This document shows, in pieces, positions 1 to 9,918 of a DNA stretch of 64,000 nt. A model generated the notes under the pieces. The model did no database searches. It was not told the DNA's origin and worked only from the letters and a program-made list of their open reading frames with translations. The stretch's first letter is position 1. The number at the start of each line of letters is the position of its first letter. Both the position numbers and the translations under genes were made by a program. The DNA comes from Streptococcus suis. GTDB taxonomy: Bacteria; Bacillota; Bacilli; Lactobacillales; Streptococcaceae. The stretch lies in assembly GCA_029593465.1 (NCBI GenBank), contig JAKTNK010000002.1, positions 119,978 through 183,977 of the forward strand, read 5' to 3'.

Positions 1-1716
1 ATGCTTAAAGGAATTGCAGCATCTGACGGTGTTGCTGTTGCTAAAGCATACCTATTAGTTCAGCCGGATTTATCATTTGAAACTGTGTCAGTATCAGACA
101 CAGATGTAGAAGAAGCTCGTCTGGATGCAGCTCTAGCGGCATCTAAGGACGAGCTTTCTATTATTCGTGATAAGGCAGTAGGTACGCTTGGTGAAGAAGC
201 TGCATCTGTTTTTGATGCTCACTTAATGGTTCTTGCAGACCCAGAGATGATTGGTCAAATCAAAGAAACCATTCGTGCAAAACAAGTGAATGCTGAAGCT
301 GGTCTTAAAGAAGTGACAGATATGTTTGTGACACTTTTTGAAGGCATGGAAGACAACCCATACATGCAGGAACGCGCAGCTGATATTCGTGACGTTGCAA
401 AGCGTGTCTTAGCGCATCTCTTGGGAGTTAAACTACCAAATCCTGCAACAATCAGCGAGGAATCTATCGTGATTGCGCACGATTTGACCCCTTCAGACAC
501 AGCACAGCTTGATAAAAACTTTGTTAAAGCCTTTGTGACTAACATTGGTGGACGTACCAGCCACTCAGCAATCATGGCACGTACCCTTGAAATCGCAGCT
601 GTTCTTGGTACCAACAATATTACTGAACTCGTCAAAGATGGTGATGTTTTAGCAGTTAATGGTATTACTGGTGAAGTGATTATCAACCCAAGCCAAGAAG
701 AAATTGCAGCCTTTAAAGCAGCTGGCGAAGCATATGCGAAACAAAAAGCAGAATGGGCCTTGCTTAAAGATGCGAAAACCGTTACGGCTGATGGCAAACA
801 TTTTGAATTAGCAGCTAACATCGGTACCCCTAAGGACGTTGAGGGTGTTAACGATAATGGTGCTGAAGCTGTTGGTCTTTACCGCACAGAGTTCTTGTAC
901 ATGGATTCTCAAGATTTTCCAACAGAAGACGAGCAATACGAAGCTTACAAAGCGGTACTTGAAGGTATGAATGGTAAGCCGGTTGTGGTTCGTACCATGG
1001 ATATTGGTGGTGATAAAGAACTCCCTTACTTTGACCTACCAAAGGAAATGAATCCTTTCCTTGGCTTCCGTGCTTTGCGTATCTCTATTTCTGAAACAGG
1101 AGATGCCATGTTCCGCACACAAATCCGTGCCCTTCTTCGTGCTTCTGTCCATGGTCAATTGCGCATCATGTTCCCAATGGTAGCACTCATCAAGGAATTC
1201 CGTGCTGCCAAAGCGGTATTTGAAGAAGAAAAAGCGAACTTGTTGGCTGAAGGTGTTGCAGTAGCAGATGATATCCAAGTGGGCATTATGATTGAGATTC
1301 CAGCAGCTGCTATGCTGGCGGATCAATTTGCTAAAGAGGTTGATTTCTTCTCTATTGGGACAAACGATTTAATCCAGTACACGATGGCTGCCGATCGTAT
1401 GAACGAGCAGGTGTCTTACCTTTATCAACCATACAACCCATCAATCCTTCGTTTGATTAACAATGTTATCAAAGCAGCGCACGCTGAAGGAAAATGGGCA
1501 GGTATGTGTGGTGAAATGGCTGGTGATCAACAAGCTGTACCACTTCTTGTTGGAATGGGACTCGATGAGTTTTCAATGTCAGCGACATCAGTGCTCCGTA
1601 CACGTAGCTTGATGAAGACACTCGATTCGGCTAAGATGGAAGAATATGCCAACCGTGCCTTAACAGAGTGTTCAACGGCTGAAGAAGTTCTTGAACTCCA
1701 AAAAGAATACTTATAA
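1..1716 (+). CDS. ptsI: Phosphoenolpyruvate-protein phosphotransferase (PTS enzyme I), probably missing its first few codons
   Basis: Enzyme I takes the phosphate from phosphoenolpyruvate and passes it to HPr at the head of the sugar phosphotransferase system in the cytoplasm. The frame shows the N-terminal HPr-interacting domain, the phosphohistidine loop [12 protein letters not shown] with the active His at residue 188 of this frame, and the PEP-binding barrel with [23 protein letters not shown] and the C-terminal GMCGEMAGD motif. At 571 codons it is a few residues short of the usual streptococcal length of about 577. The window opens exactly on an internal ATG, so the true start probably lies just upstream, after ptsH. 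A terminator follows directly. Identity is near certain; the start is not resolved. Confidence 0.97.
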   Translation: MLKGIAASDGVAVAKAYLLVQPDLSFETVSVSDTDVEEARLDAALAASKDELSIIRDKAVGTLGEEAASVFDAHLMVLADPEMIGQIKETIRAKQVNAEAGLKEVTDMFVTLFEGMEDNPYMQERAADIRDVAKRVLAHLLGVKLPNPATISEESIVIAHDLTPSDTAQLDKNFVKAFVTNIGGRTSHSAIMARTLEIAAVLGTNNITELVKDGDVLAVNGITGEVIINPSQEEIAAFKAAGEAYAKQKAEWALLKDAKTVTADGKHFELAANIGTPKDVEGVNDNGAEAVGLYRTEFLYMDSQDFPTEDEQYEAYKAVLEGMNGKPVVVRTMDIGGDKELPYFDLPKEMNPFLGFRALRISISETGDAMFRTQIRALLRASVHGQLRIMFPMVALIKEFRAAKAVFEEEKANLLAEGVAVADDIQVGIMIEIPAAAMLADQFAKEVDFFSIGTNDLIQYTMAADRMNEQVSYLYQPYNPSILRLINNVIKAAHAEGKWAGMCGEMAGDQQAVPLLVGMGLDEFSMSATSVLRTRSLMKTLDSAKMEEYANRALTECSTAEEVLELQKEYL

Positions 1717-1721
1717 GTCAT

Positions 1722-1754
1722 AAACTAAGAAGAGGGAGACCTCTTTTTAGTTTA
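1722..1754 (+). terminator. Rho-independent terminator after ptsI
   Basis: A 14-bp stem (1722-1735 with 1740-1753, one G-T pair) around a GAGA loop, with a run of T in the descending arm. It lies 6 nt after the ptsI stop and closes the pts operon. Confidence 0.8.
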
Positions 1755-1809
1755 TCGGAAAGGTTTTGTTTAAAAACAAGAAAATTCTGACAATTAACGC
1801 ATTAAATAA

Positions 1810-1837
1810 TTGAAATCCTTAAATAAAGTGCTAGAAT
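1810..1837 (+). promoter_or_regulatory. Promoter of gapN
   Basis: TTGAAA (1810-1815), 16 nt, then TAGAAT (1832-1837) preceded by TGC, giving an extended -10. It lies 32 nt ahead of the gapN start and downstream of the ptsI terminator. Confidence 0.6.
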
Positions 1838-1869
1838 AGAAGTCATAATAATGTAAAGGAGGCAAGAGT

Positions 1870-3297
1870 TTGCCGAAACAATATAAAAATTATGTTAATG
1901 GAGAATGGAAACTCTCCGATAATGAGATTGCCATCTACGCTCCTGCTGACGGTGAGGAGCTGGGAACAGTTCCTGCCATGAGTAAAGAGGAAGTGGATGC
2001 CGTTTACGCCTCTGCGAAGGCAGCTCTTCCAGCTTGGCGCGCCCTTTCTTACGTGGAACGTGCCAACTATCTGCACAAAGCAGCAGACATTCTGGTTCGT
2101 GATGCTGAAAAAATTGGTGCGGTACTGTCAAAAGAAGTCGCAAAAGGCTTAAAAGCGTCTATTAGTGAAGTTATCCGTACGGCTGACATCGTTCGATATG
2201 CAGCAGAAGAAGGCGTTCGTTTACAAGGTGAAGTGCTTGAAGGTGGTAGCTTTGAAGCTGCTAGCAAGCAAAAAATTGCTGTTGTACGCCGTGAGCCAGT
2301 TGGCTTAGTTTTGGCGATTTCACCATTTAACTACCCAGTCAATCTAGCTGGTTCAAAGATTGCTCCAGCCTTAATTGCGGGAAATGTTGTTGCCTTTAAA
2401 CCACCGACGCAAGGTTCTATTTCAGGACTTCTTTTAGCAGAAGTCTTTGCTGAGGCTGGTTTGCCTGCTGGTGTTTTCAACACCATCACGGGTCGTGGTT
2501 CCGTAATTGGTGATTATATTGTGGAACACGAGGCTGTTAACTTTATTAACTTTACCGGTTCAACCCCAGTTGGTGAGCGAATTGGTAAGATGGCTGGTAT
2601 GCGTCCAATCATGCTAGAGCTTGGTGGAAAAGACTCAGCGATTGTTCTTGAAGATGCCGATCTTGAAAAGGCTGCTAAAGATATTGTAGCAGGTGGCTTA
2701 AGCTACTCAGGTCAACGTTGTACAGCTGTTAAACGTGTTCTTGTGATGGATACGGTAGCCGATAAATTGGTTTCCTTAATTAAAGAACAGGTTGAAAAAC
2801 TGTCTGTTGGTATGCCAGAAGATAATGCAGATATCACTCCAGTTATTGATGATAATTCTGCTGACTTCATCGAAGGACTTGTCAAGGATGCTCAAGAAAA
2901 GGGGGCGACAGAGCTTACACCATACAAACGTGAGGGTAAACTCATCTGGCCAACCTTGTTCGATCATGTGACTACTGATATGAGACTCGCTTGGGAAGAG
3001 CCATTTGGACCTGTTCTTCCGGTTATCCGCGTGTCATCTGTAGAAGAAGCTATCAAGATTTCTAACGCATCTGAATACGGTCTTCAAGCATCTGTCTTTA
3101 CCAACGATTTTCCACTTGCTTTTGGGATTGCAGAAAAACTTGAAGTTGGTACGGTTCATATCAATAATAAAACCCAACGTGGTACAGATAATTTCCCATT
3201 CTTGGGGGCCAAAAAATCTGGTGCTGGTACACAAGGGGTTAAATACTCTATTGAAGCAATGACAACAGTGAAATCAGTCGTATTTGACATCAAATAA
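1870..3297 (+). CDS. gapN: NADP-dependent non-phosphorylating glyceraldehyde-3-phosphate dehydrogenase
   Basis: GapN oxidises glyceraldehyde 3-phosphate straight to 3-phosphoglycerate and makes NADPH, bypassing the ATP-yielding step; in streptococci it is a main NADPH source. The 475-residue protein has the full aldehyde-dehydrogenase fold: ISPFNYPVN in the cofactor half, FTGSTPVGERI, the catalytic glutamate in LELGGKDSA and the catalytic cysteine at residue 284 in GQRCTAVKR. The start is TTG, chosen because a strong AAAGGAGG sits 6-7 nt upstream and MPKQYKNYVNGEW matches the family N-terminus as I remember it. It is a single-gene unit with its own promoter and terminator. Confidence 0.96.
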   Translation: MPKQYKNYVNGEWKLSDNEIAIYAPADGEELGTVPAMSKEEVDAVYASAKAALPAWRALSYVERANYLHKAADILVRDAEKIGAVLSKEVAKGLKASISEVIRTADIVRYAAEEGVRLQGEVLEGGSFEAASKQKIAVVRREPVGLVLAISPFNYPVNLAGSKIAPALIAGNVVAFKPPTQGSISGLLLAEVFAEAGLPAGVFNTITGRGSVIGDYIVEHEAVNFINFTGSTPVGERIGKMAGMRPIMLELGGKDSAIVLEDADLEKAAKDIVAGGLSYSGQRCTAVKRVLVMDTVADKLVSLIKEQVEKLSVGMPEDNADITPVIDDNSADFIEGLVKDAQEKGATELTPYKREGKLIWPTLFDHVTTDMRLAWEEPFGPVLPVIRVSSVEEAIKISNASEYGLQASVFTNDFPLAFGIAEKLEVGTVHINNKTQRGTDNFPFLGAKKSGAGTQGVKYSIEAMTTVKSVVFDIK

Positions 3298-3303
3298 GTC
3301 CTT

Positions 3304-3333
3304 CAGTCGTTCTAATCATTAGAACGACTGTTT
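3304..3333 (+). terminator. Hairpin after gapN
   Basis: Perfect 13-bp inverted repeat (CAGTCGTTCTAAT, one C in the middle, then ATTAGAACGACTG) 6 nt after the gapN stop. Only a short T tract (TTTG) follows, so it may terminate weakly or mainly stabilise the 3' end. Confidence 0.65.
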
Positions 3334-3352
3334 GAATGGGATTGAATTTTTC

Positions 3353-3381
3353 TTGCCTCTTTTAATGATTCTCGTTATAAT
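3353..3381 (+). promoter_or_regulatory. Promoter of the polysaccharide deacetylase gene
   Basis: TTGCCT (3353-3358), 17 nt, TATAAT (3376-3381), a near-consensus sigma-A promoter 27 nt ahead of the start codon. Confidence 0.7.
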
Positions 3382-3408
3382 AGAAAACTAGAACAAGGAG
3401 TTTTGAGG

Positions 3409-4710
3409 ATGAAAAAAATACTATTGGCACTGGCCATTTTAGTGGCAGGATTTTCACTGGTTTGGTTTTTGGGAAAGCCTCTTTACCTTCATAAAAGGCA
3501 AGAAAAAGTCGTGGCTTTTGTGGAACAGTTTCAACAAAAAGTGAATCAGGAAGTGCCAATTACAAATGGGGAAGAAGCTTGGTCTAAGAAAGATTCTTGG
3601 ATTTATTTTAATACTGGCGGCAAGGGAAGTTATACCGAAGATAGGCTCAAGGCGCTGATGCCCAAGAAAAATCAAATCGGACAATATGACAACCAAGAAG
3701 TCACCTGTCTTCATCTTTTATATCCTAAAAAGGTAACATCCGATTTGAAAGCTATTTCGGCTCTTGATTTAGAGAAAGCCAGCTATTCGATTAAAGGGTT
3801 TAATATTAAGAAGCAAAAAACGCAGACCTTAGACACCCTTTATTTTAAAGATGAAGCTTATAAGGAACCGTTTACTTTAAATGACTTCATTCGGGATAAA
3901 GAAGCCTTTCGTAAAACGCTTGAAGCACAGGTTAATCAATCGTCTCGGTCGGATGAGAAGAAGAATCAATTGTTAAAACCTTTTGAAGGCGATGACTGGA
4001 AGACGATTCCATTTAGCTATTACAAGGGGCAGTTGCGCTTGAGTGATAGTGAGAGTTTGCCTCTCAGTTCATTTTTAGATGCCGTTGACTCCAATTATTT
4101 ACAAGGTGATGATTTAGCCAGTTATCAAGACTATTTGGCTAAACATAGGGAACATCTTAAACGGGTCGCTTTAACGTTTGATGATGGTCCAAATCCAGCA
4201 ACAACGCCGCAGGTCTTGGCAATCCTAAAACAGTATGGTGCTAAGGCAACCTTCTTTATGATTGGTCAAAAGATTGCAGGCCAAGAAGCTTTGTTACAAA
4301 AAATAGTGGCTCAAGGCAACGAGATTGGGAATCACACTTGGTCTCACCCTAATCTAGCTGGTCTATCAGCTCAGGGTGTCAAACAAGAAATTACCTTAAC
4401 CAACGAAGCGATTGAGAAAGCTATCCACAAGACACCAAAACTGATGCGCCCACCTTACGGTTCTACCAATGCCACTGTTCAAGCAGCTGCCGGCATGCAA
4501 GAAATCATGTGGACCGTTGATACCTTGGATTGGCAAAACCATTCAACAGCTGCTATTATGCAAAATGTGAAGGCCCAATTAACGCCTGGAGGTATTATCT
4601 TGATGCATGATATTCACCAGAGCACCGTTGATGCCTTGCCGTCTGTTTTGGATTATTTGAAATCACAAGGTTATGAGATGGTGACAGTTAGTGAGCTTAA
4701 CGGTTATTAA
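3409..4710 (+). CDS. Membrane-anchored polysaccharide deacetylase (PgdA-like)
   Basis: Predicted surface enzyme that removes acetyl groups from N-acetylated sugars, most likely peptidoglycan N-acetylglucosamine, which in pathogens gives lysozyme resistance. Residues 1-25 form an uncleaved signal anchor ([21 protein letters not shown]). A roughly 220-residue extracellular region of unassigned fold follows. The C-terminal NodB domain shows TFDDGP (catalytic and metal Asp), the metal motif HTWSHPNL, MRPPYG, and the closing ILMHDIH. Start ATG 3409 gives 433 aa with AAGGAG 8 nt upstream; a TTG at 3403 is in frame but too close to that site. It is a lone transcription unit. The substrate is inferred from the family. 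Confidence 0.88.
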   Translation: MKKILLALAILVAGFSLVWFLGKPLYLHKRQEKVVAFVEQFQQKVNQEVPITNGEEAWSKKDSWIYFNTGGKGSYTEDRLKALMPKKNQIGQYDNQEVTCLHLLYPKKVTSDLKAISALDLEKASYSIKGFNIKKQKTQTLDTLYFKDEAYKEPFTLNDFIRDKEAFRKTLEAQVNQSSRSDEKKNQLLKPFEGDDWKTIPFSYYKGQLRLSDSESLPLSSFLDAVDSNYLQGDDLASYQDYLAKHREHLKRVALTFDDGPNPATTPQVLAILKQYGAKATFFMIGQKIAGQEALLQKIVAQGNEIGNHTWSHPNLAGLSAQGVKQEITLTNEAIEKAIHKTPKLMRPPYGSTNATVQAAAGMQEIMWTVDTLDWQNHSTAAIMQNVKAQLTPGGIILMHDIHQSTVDALPSVLDYLKSQGYEMVTVSELNGY

Positions 4711-4755
4711 TTGTAGAAAAGAGTTATCTTTAAAAAGTGAAAAAACTAGCCTGAG

Positions 4756-4783
4756 ACCACCAGTTCACACTGGTGGTTTTGAT
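4756..4783 (+). terminator. Terminator after the deacetylase gene
   Basis: 9-bp perfect stem ACCACCAGT/ACTGGTGGT with a TCAC loop, followed by TTT and a further T-rich stretch. The rest of the gap 4784-5015 is AT-rich and holds the asnA ribosome site; I see no convincing -35/-10 pair for asnA there (TAAAAT at 4978-4983 is the best -10 candidate). Confidence 0.75.
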
Positions 4784-5015
4784 TTTGCCTAGAAAGAGTC
4801 AGTAAGCATCTCCGGCAAGTCAATGTTATCCCCATATCAGATTTTTACCTTCCTTAAGCTAATATTCTCAGTAATCAATGCTAAGAAAAGAGAGGAGTAC
4901 CAAGAAGTAGATGGCAAATAAGTGACAATATTTTGAATTTTTGTCAAAAAAGTGATGCTATTTCAAAAAAAAAGTAGTAAAATAGTTCCACTATTATAAA
5001 AGTAAGGGGAATTGT

Positions 5016-6008
5016 ATGCAAAAAAGTTTCATTCATCAACAAGAAGAGATTTCTTTTGTTAAAAATACTTTCACCCAGTACCTTAAAGACAAACTAGATA
5101 TTGTTGAGGTTCAGGGGCCGATTTTAAGTCGTGTCGGAGATGGCATGCAGGATAATTTATCTGGTGTTGAAAATGCGGTCCGTGTTAATGTCAAGTTAAT
5201 CCCAGATGATGACTACGAAGTGGTTCACTCACTTGCCAAATGGAAACGCCACACTTTGGCACGTTTTAACTTTGGCGAAGGCGAAGGACTTTTTGTTCAC
5301 ATGAAAGCCTTGCGCCCAGATGAGGACTCTCTTGATCCAACGCACTCGGTATTTGTTGATCAGTGGGATTGGGAAAAGGTTATTCCAAGTGGCAAGCGAA
5401 ATTTAGCTTATCTTAAAGAGACCGTTGAACAGCTTTACAAGGCTATTCGACTAACAGAATTGGCAGTAGAAGCACGTTACGATATTGAGTCTGTATTGCC
5501 TAAAAAGATTACTTTTGTTCATTCCGAAGATTTGGTTAAAGAATACCCATTATTAACATCCAAAGAGCGTGAAAATGCGATTACCAAAAAACATGGTGCT
5601 GTCTTTTTGATTGGTATCGGTGGGGAGCTTAGTGATGGTCAACCACATGATGGGCGGGCACCGGATTACGATGACTGGACAACAGTCTCTGAAGGCGAAT
5701 ATAAAGGTTTAAATGGCGACATCTTAGTTTGGAACGATCAGCTACAATCAGCCTTTGAAATATCTTCGATGGGCATTCGTGTAGATCAAGAAGCGCTTAA
5801 AAAGCAAGTAGCGCTTACTGGTGATGAAGATCGCTTGGAATACGACTGGCATAAGTCGCTTTTAAATGGTGAGTTTCCACTAACCATTGGTGGAGGCATT
5901 GGACAGTCCCGTTTAGCGATGTTTTTACTTCGTAAACAGCATATCGGTGAAGTACAATCTAGTGTTTGGCCAGAAGACGTTCGCAAAACCTTTAAACACA
6001 TCTTGTAA
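5016..6008 (+). CDS. asnA: Aspartate-ammonia ligase (ammonia-dependent asparagine synthetase)
   Basis: AsnA makes asparagine from aspartate, ammonia and ATP in the cytoplasm. The fold is related to class II aminoacyl-tRNA synthetases, and the motif-3-like stretch [14 protein letters not shown] near residue 295 is clear, as are the N-terminal [14 protein letters not shown] and the central [12 protein letters not shown]. The length of 330 aa is exactly that usual for the family. The start is an ATG with AAGGGGAA 4-5 nt upstream. It stands alone between two terminators, so it is transcribed as a single gene. Confidence 0.97.
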   Translation: MQKSFIHQQEEISFVKNTFTQYLKDKLDIVEVQGPILSRVGDGMQDNLSGVENAVRVNVKLIPDDDYEVVHSLAKWKRHTLARFNFGEGEGLFVHMKALRPDEDSLDPTHSVFVDQWDWEKVIPSGKRNLAYLKETVEQLYKAIRLTELAVEARYDIESVLPKKITFVHSEDLVKEYPLLTSKERENAITKKHGAVFLIGIGGELSDGQPHDGRAPDYDDWTTVSEGEYKGLNGDILVWNDQLQSAFEISSMGIRVDQEALKKQVALTGDEDRLEYDWHKSLLNGEFPLTIGGGIGQSRLAMFLLRKQHIGEVQSSVWPEDVRKTFKHIL

Positions 6009-6018
6009 TCATCAAGTT

Positions 6019-6055
6019 GCCCCTGTAGGTCAAGAGAGCCTGCAGGGCTTTTGGA
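6019..6055 (+). terminator. Terminator after asnA
   Basis: GC-rich stem, GCCC plus TGTAGG pairing with CCTGCAGGGC (one bulged C and one G-T pair), followed by TTTTGG, 11 nt after the asnA stop. Confidence 0.7.
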
Positions 6056-6092
6056 TTTTGCTAAAAAATATGAAAAAGGCTCATTAGAGTGA

Positions 6093-6107
6093 TTGAAAAC
6101 GTTTATT
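6093..6107. promoter_or_regulatory. Possible catabolite-responsive element (cre) upstream of typA
   Basis: TTGAAAACGTTTATT fits the CcpA consensus WTGNAANCGNWNNCW at all positions but one. It ends 23 nt upstream of the typA -35 box. A chance match is quite possible in AT-rich DNA. Confidence 0.3.
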
Positions 6108-6130
6108 CTACCTTGTTTCGGGGCTTTTCG

Positions 6131-6158
6131 TTGACTTTCGTGCCAGGAGTGTTATACT
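6131..6158 (+). promoter_or_regulatory. Promoter of typA
   Basis: TTGACT (6131-6136), 16 nt, TATACT (6153-6158); the start codon is 36 nt downstream with AGAGGAAA as ribosome site. Confidence 0.65.
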
Positions 6159-6194
6159 TGTACAGTTAACAAAACATATATCATAGAGGAAAAC

Positions 6195-8036
6195 ATGACA
6201 AATTTAAGAACTGATATCCGTAACGTTGCCATCATTGCCCACGTTGACCACGGAAAAACAACGCTTGTTGATGAGCTGCTAAAACAATCCCACACGCTTG
6301 ATGCACGTAAAGAGCTCGAAGAGCGTGCAATGGATTCAAATGATCTTGAAAAAGAACGTGGTATCACTATCCTTGCTAAAAACACAGCAGTTGCATATAA
6401 CGACACTCGCATCAATATCATGGATACCCCAGGACACGCCGACTTCGGTGGTGAAGTAGAACGTATCATGAAAATGGTCGATGGTGTTGTGCTGGTGGTT
6501 GATGCTTACGAGGGAACCATGCCTCAGACCCGTTTTGTATTGAAGAAAGCCCTTGAGCAAAACCTAACGCCAATTGTTGTTGTGAATAAAATCGACAAAC
6601 CATCAGCTCGACCAGCAGAAGTTGTTGATGAGGTTCTTGAACTGTTCATTGAGCTCGGTGCTGATGATGATCAGCTCGATTTCCCAGTCGTCTATGCTTC
6701 AGCCATCAATGGGACGTCATCATTATCGGATGATCCTGCTGACCAAGAAGCTTCAATGGCGCCAATTTTTGATACGATTATTGAGCATATCCCAGCTCCA
6801 GTGGATAACTCAGATGAGCCGCTTCAGTTCCAAGTTTCTCTTCTTGATTACAATGACTTTGTCGGCCGTATTGGTATTGGACGTGTCTTTCGTGGAACGG
6901 TTAAAGTGGGTGACCAAGTTACCCTTTCAAAATTGGATGGCTCAACCAAAAACTTCCGAGTAACCAAGCTCTTTGGTTTCTTTGGTCTTGAGCGCCGTGA
7001 GATTCAAGAAGCTAAGGCAGGTGATTTGATTGCGGTTTCTGGTATGGAAGATATCTTTGTTGGGGAAACAGTGACGCCACAAGATGCTATCGAACCACTA
7101 CCAGTCCTTCGAATTGATGAGCCAACGCTTCAGATGACCTTCTTAGCCAATAATTCACCCTTTGCAGGTCGTGAAGGCAAGCACGTCACATCACGCAAGG
7201 TTGAAGAGCGCCTTTTAGCAGAGCTCCAGACAGACGTATCGCTTCGTGTTGAGGCGACAGATTCACCTGATAAATGGATTGTTTCAGGACGTGGTGAACT
7301 TCATTTATCCATCCTTATTGAAACCATGCGTCGTGAAGGTTATGAGCTGCAAGTATCAAAACCTGAAGTTATCATCAAAGAAATTGATGGTGTCAAATGT
7401 GAACCGTTTGAGCGTGTTCAAATTGACACTCCTGAAGAGTACCAGGGTGCTATCATTCAAGCCCTCTCGGAGCGTAAGGGAGATATGCTTGATATGACCA
7501 TGGTTGGTAATGGTCAGACACGCTTGATTTTCTTGATTCCAGCACGTGGTTTGATTGGATTTTCAACGGAATTCTTATCCATGACACGTGGTTATGGTAT
7601 CATGAACCACACCTTTGACCAATACCTCCCTCTTATTCCAGGTGAAATTGGTGGACGTCACCGCGGTGCCCTTGTTTCGATTGATAATGGTAAGGCAACT
7701 ACCTACTCAATCATGCGGATTGAAGAGCGCGGTACGATCTTCGTCAATCCAGGAACTGAAGTGTATGAAGGGATGATTATCGGTGAAAATGCACGTGAAA
7801 ATGACCTTGGTGTTAACATCACCACTGCAAAACAAATGACAAATGTGCGCTCAGCTACCAAAGACCAGACTTCTGTGATTAAAACCCCACGTATCCTGAC
7901 GCTTGAAGAATCCATTGAATTCTTAGATTATGATGAGTATATGGAAGTGACCCCTCAGTCCATCCGTCTTCGTAAGCAAATTCTTAATAAAGCAGCGCGG
8001 GATAAGGCTAACAAAAAGAAAAAATCTGCCGAATAA
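6195..8036 (+). CDS. typA: Ribosome-associated translational GTPase TypA/BipA
   Basis: TypA is an EF-G-like GTPase that binds the 70S ribosome and assists translation and 50S assembly, notably in cold and stress. The 613-residue protein has the GTPase domain first: G1 AHVDHGKT at residues 15-22, G2 RGITI, G3 DTPGHADF, G4 NKID. Beta-barrel and EF-G-like domains follow, and then the TypA-specific C-terminal domain. The length is normal. The next gene starts 33 nt later with its own strong ribosome site and may be co-transcribed. Confidence 0.97.
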   Translation: MTNLRTDIRNVAIIAHVDHGKTTLVDELLKQSHTLDARKELEERAMDSNDLEKERGITILAKNTAVAYNDTRINIMDTPGHADFGGEVERIMKMVDGVVLVVDAYEGTMPQTRFVLKKALEQNLTPIVVVNKIDKPSARPAEVVDEVLELFIELGADDDQLDFPVVYASAINGTSSLSDDPADQEASMAPIFDTIIEHIPAPVDNSDEPLQFQVSLLDYNDFVGRIGIGRVFRGTVKVGDQVTLSKLDGSTKNFRVTKLFGFFGLERREIQEAKAGDLIAVSGMEDIFVGETVTPQDAIEPLPVLRIDEPTLQMTFLANNSPFAGREGKHVTSRKVEERLLAELQTDVSLRVEATDSPDKWIVSGRGELHLSILIETMRREGYELQVSKPEVIIKEIDGVKCEPFERVQIDTPEEYQGAIIQALSERKGDMLDMTMVGNGQTRLIFLIPARGLIGFSTEFLSMTRGYGIMNHTFDQYLPLIPGEIGGRHRGALVSIDNGKATTYSIMRIEERGTIFVNPGTEVYEGMIIGENARENDLGVNITTAKQMTNVRSATKDQTSVIKTPRILTLEESIEFLDYDEYMEVTPQSIRLRKQILNKAARDKANKKKKSAE

Positions 8037-8069
8037 ACCGTTGCAGTGACAGAATAGTTAGGAGGAGAA

Positions 8070-8333
8070 ATGTTTTATTTATTAGTCCTACTTGGCCTTG
8101 TTCTCTACTATTTCTTTATGGCTCCCAAGACGATCAAGAGTACTATCAATTCTATTGTACTAGTCGCTTTTCTAGCCTTGTTGCTCATTTTGACTGGCAT
8201 GAGTTTTATGAAATTAATCCAGTCTCCAAGAGAAGTTTATATCATTATGATTATGGCTGTTATCGGTTTTCTAGCCATCCGAGATATGACTCGCTTGTCA
8301 GCAAAATCCTTGCCGTCTAAACGACATCGCTAA
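8070..8333 (+). CDS. Small membrane protein, DUF3165 type
   Basis: 87-residue protein made of two or three hydrophobic segments (residues 2-18, about 24-46 and 55-70) and a basic tail ending SLPSKRHR, so it is an inner-membrane protein with a cytoplasmic C-terminus by the positive-inside rule. It resembles the streptococcus-restricted family DUF3165, which has no known function. The start ATG has a near-perfect AGGAGGAG upstream. It follows typA by 33 nt without an intervening terminator and is closed by a strong hairpin, so it probably shares the typA transcript. Confidence 0.75.
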   Translation: MFYLLVLLGLVLYYFFMAPKTIKSTINSIVLVAFLALLLILTGMSFMKLIQSPREVYIIMIMAVIGFLAIRDMTRLSAKSLPSKRHR

Positions 8334-8357
8334 AAGGAAATACCTAACGATTTGAAC

Positions 8358-8404
8358 GACACTCCAAAAGTTAGACACGAGATCTAACGAATGGGGTGTT
8401 TTTT
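8358..8404 (+). terminator. Long compound hairpin terminator after the DUF3165 gene
   Basis: ACACTCC (8359-8365) pairs with GGGGTGT (8393-8399, one G-T), and an inner GTTAGA/TCTAAC pair lies inside it; six T follow. The two-storey shape is longer than the other terminators here. Confidence 0.75.
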
Positions 8405-8437
8405 GGTTAAGGTAAGATAGTATCAAAAGGTGTTGCC

Positions 8438-8479
8438 TTGAAAAAAGCCTTGATAAAAGGTAAAATAAGACAGTAGAAT
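8438..8479 (+). promoter_or_regulatory. Promoter region of the murD operon
   Basis: Two overlapping candidates: TTGAAA (8438-8443) 17 nt TAAAAT (8461-8466), and TTGATA (8450-8455) 18 nt TAGAAT (8474-8479). Both would leave a leader of about 70-85 nt ahead of murD, in which I see no clear structure. Confidence 0.5.
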
Positions 8480-8553
8480 CGAATGTAGAAAGAAATGAAT
8501 CGACGTGATTAACTTGTTGTATTGACGATGATGATGTCGGTTCGAAGATAATT

Positions 8554-9918
8554 ATGAAAACCATATCACGTTTTAACAATCAGAAAGTCCTCGTGCTAGG
8601 TTTGGCTCGCTCTGGTCAAGCTGCAGCCCGCTTGCTAGCTAAGTTAGGTGCTATTGTAACCGTTAATGACGGCAAGCCCTTTGATGAGAATCCCTCTGCC
8701 CAAGCCCTTTTGGAAGAAGGGATTAAGGTTATTTGTGGTAGCCATCCTGTGGAGTTATTAGACGAAGAGTTTGCCTTGATGGTGAAAAATCCAGGCATTC
8801 CTTATACCAATCCTATGGTTGCCAAAGCTATTGAGAAACAGCTTCCTATTTGGACAGAAATTGAACTGGCTAGTTTAGTTTCAGAAGCGCCGATTATTGG
8901 TATTACAGGTTCTAATGGTAAGACCACAACGACGACCATGATAGCCGATGTCTTTAATCATGCTGGCAAACATGGTCTTCTTGCAGGTAATATCGGTTAC
9001 CCAGCATCAGAAGTCGTTCTTGAGGCTAAGGCTGATGATACCCTTATCATGGAGTTATCCTCTTTCCAATTGATGGGAGTATCATCCTTTAGACCGCATA
9101 TTGCAGTGATTACGAATTTAGAGCCAAGCCACCTAGACTATCACGGGTCTTTTGAGGATTATGTAGCAGCCAAGTGGAATATTCAGCAACAGATGACATC
9201 AGAGGATTTCCTAGTTCTTAATGCCAATCAGGCATTGGCTAAATCGTTAGCCTTAAAAACACAGGCTCAGGTTATCTTAGTGTCCACAAAGGAGCCTGTT
9301 GAGGGTACTTATCTTAAAGATGGTCAGCTCTATTTCAAAGATGAAGTGGTCATGGCTGCCTCTGAGATTGGTGTGCCAGGTGAGCATAATATTGAGAATG
9401 CTCTGGCGACGATTGCGGTAGCCAAGTTATCAGGTATTTCCAACCAGGTGATTCATGAGACCCTTTCCGCATTTGGTGGTGTTAAGCACCGCTTGCAAGA
9501 CGCAGGTATGATTGGTGGCGTTTCCTTTTTTAATGATTCCAAATCGACGAATATCTTAGCCACTCAAAAAGCCTTGTCAGGTTTTGATAATGACCGACTA
9601 ATCCTCATTGCTGGTGGCCTAGACCGAGGAAATGACTTTGATGATTTACGACCAGATATCGAAGGTTTGAAAGCCATGGTTGTTTTAGGTGAGACAGCAG
9701 AAAAGCTGGCTAAAACAGCAGAATCTGCGGGGGTGGCTGTCTATCAGGCGCAAGATGTTGCAGCTGCAACGGTTAAAGCTTTTGAATTGGCGACTTCTGG
9801 GGATACGATTTTACTCAGTCCGGCAAATGCTAGTTGGGATATGTATAAAAATTTTGAAGTTCGAGGAGATGAGTTTTTAACAACGGTTGCCTCTTTGAAA
9901 GGTGAAGGTCATGCATAA
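8554..9918 (+). CDS. murD: UDP-N-acetylmuramoyl-L-alanine--D-glutamate ligase
   Basis: MurD adds D-glutamate to UDP-MurNAc-L-Ala, the second amino-acid step of cytoplasmic peptidoglycan precursor synthesis. Visible are the N-terminal UDP-binding segment [15 protein letters not shown], the ATP loop [15 protein letters not shown] (about residues 113-127), ELSSFQL, the carbamylated-lysine and metal region [16 protein letters not shown], and FFNDSKSTN in the C-terminal domain. 454 aa is normal. It opens a compact unit: murG starts inside its last codons (8-nt overlap), so translation is likely coupled. Confidence 0.97.
   Translation: MKTISRFNNQKVLVLGLARSGQAAARLLAKLGAIVTVNDGKPFDENPSAQALLEEGIKVICGSHPVELLDEEFALMVKNPGIPYTNPMVAKAIEKQLPIWTEIELASLVSEAPIIGITGSNGKTTTTTMIADVFNHAGKHGLLAGNIGYPASEVVLEAKADDTLIMELSSFQLMGVSSFRPHIAVITNLEPSHLDYHGSFEDYVAAKWNIQQQMTSEDFLVLNANQALAKSLALKTQAQVILVSTKEPVEGTYLKDGQLYFKDEVVMAASEIGVPGEHNIENALATIAVAKLSGISNQVIHETLSAFGGVKHRLQDAGMIGGVSFFNDSKSTNILATQKALSGFDNDRLILIAGGLDRGNDFDDLRPDIEGLKAMVVLGETAEKLAKTAESAGVAVYQAQDVAAATVKAFELATSGDTILLSPANASWDMYKNFEVRGDEFLTTVASLKGEGHA

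Noticed and set aside
255-821. Long open frame on the minus strand across ptsI (188 codons)
   Set aside because: It is antisense to strongly conserved ptsI sequence, has no ribosome site, and its residues are the Ser/Ala-rich pattern expected of a shadow frame.
9902-9910. GTG start for murG
   Set aside because: The ribosome site is correctly spaced only for ATG 9911, which also gives the usual N-terminus.
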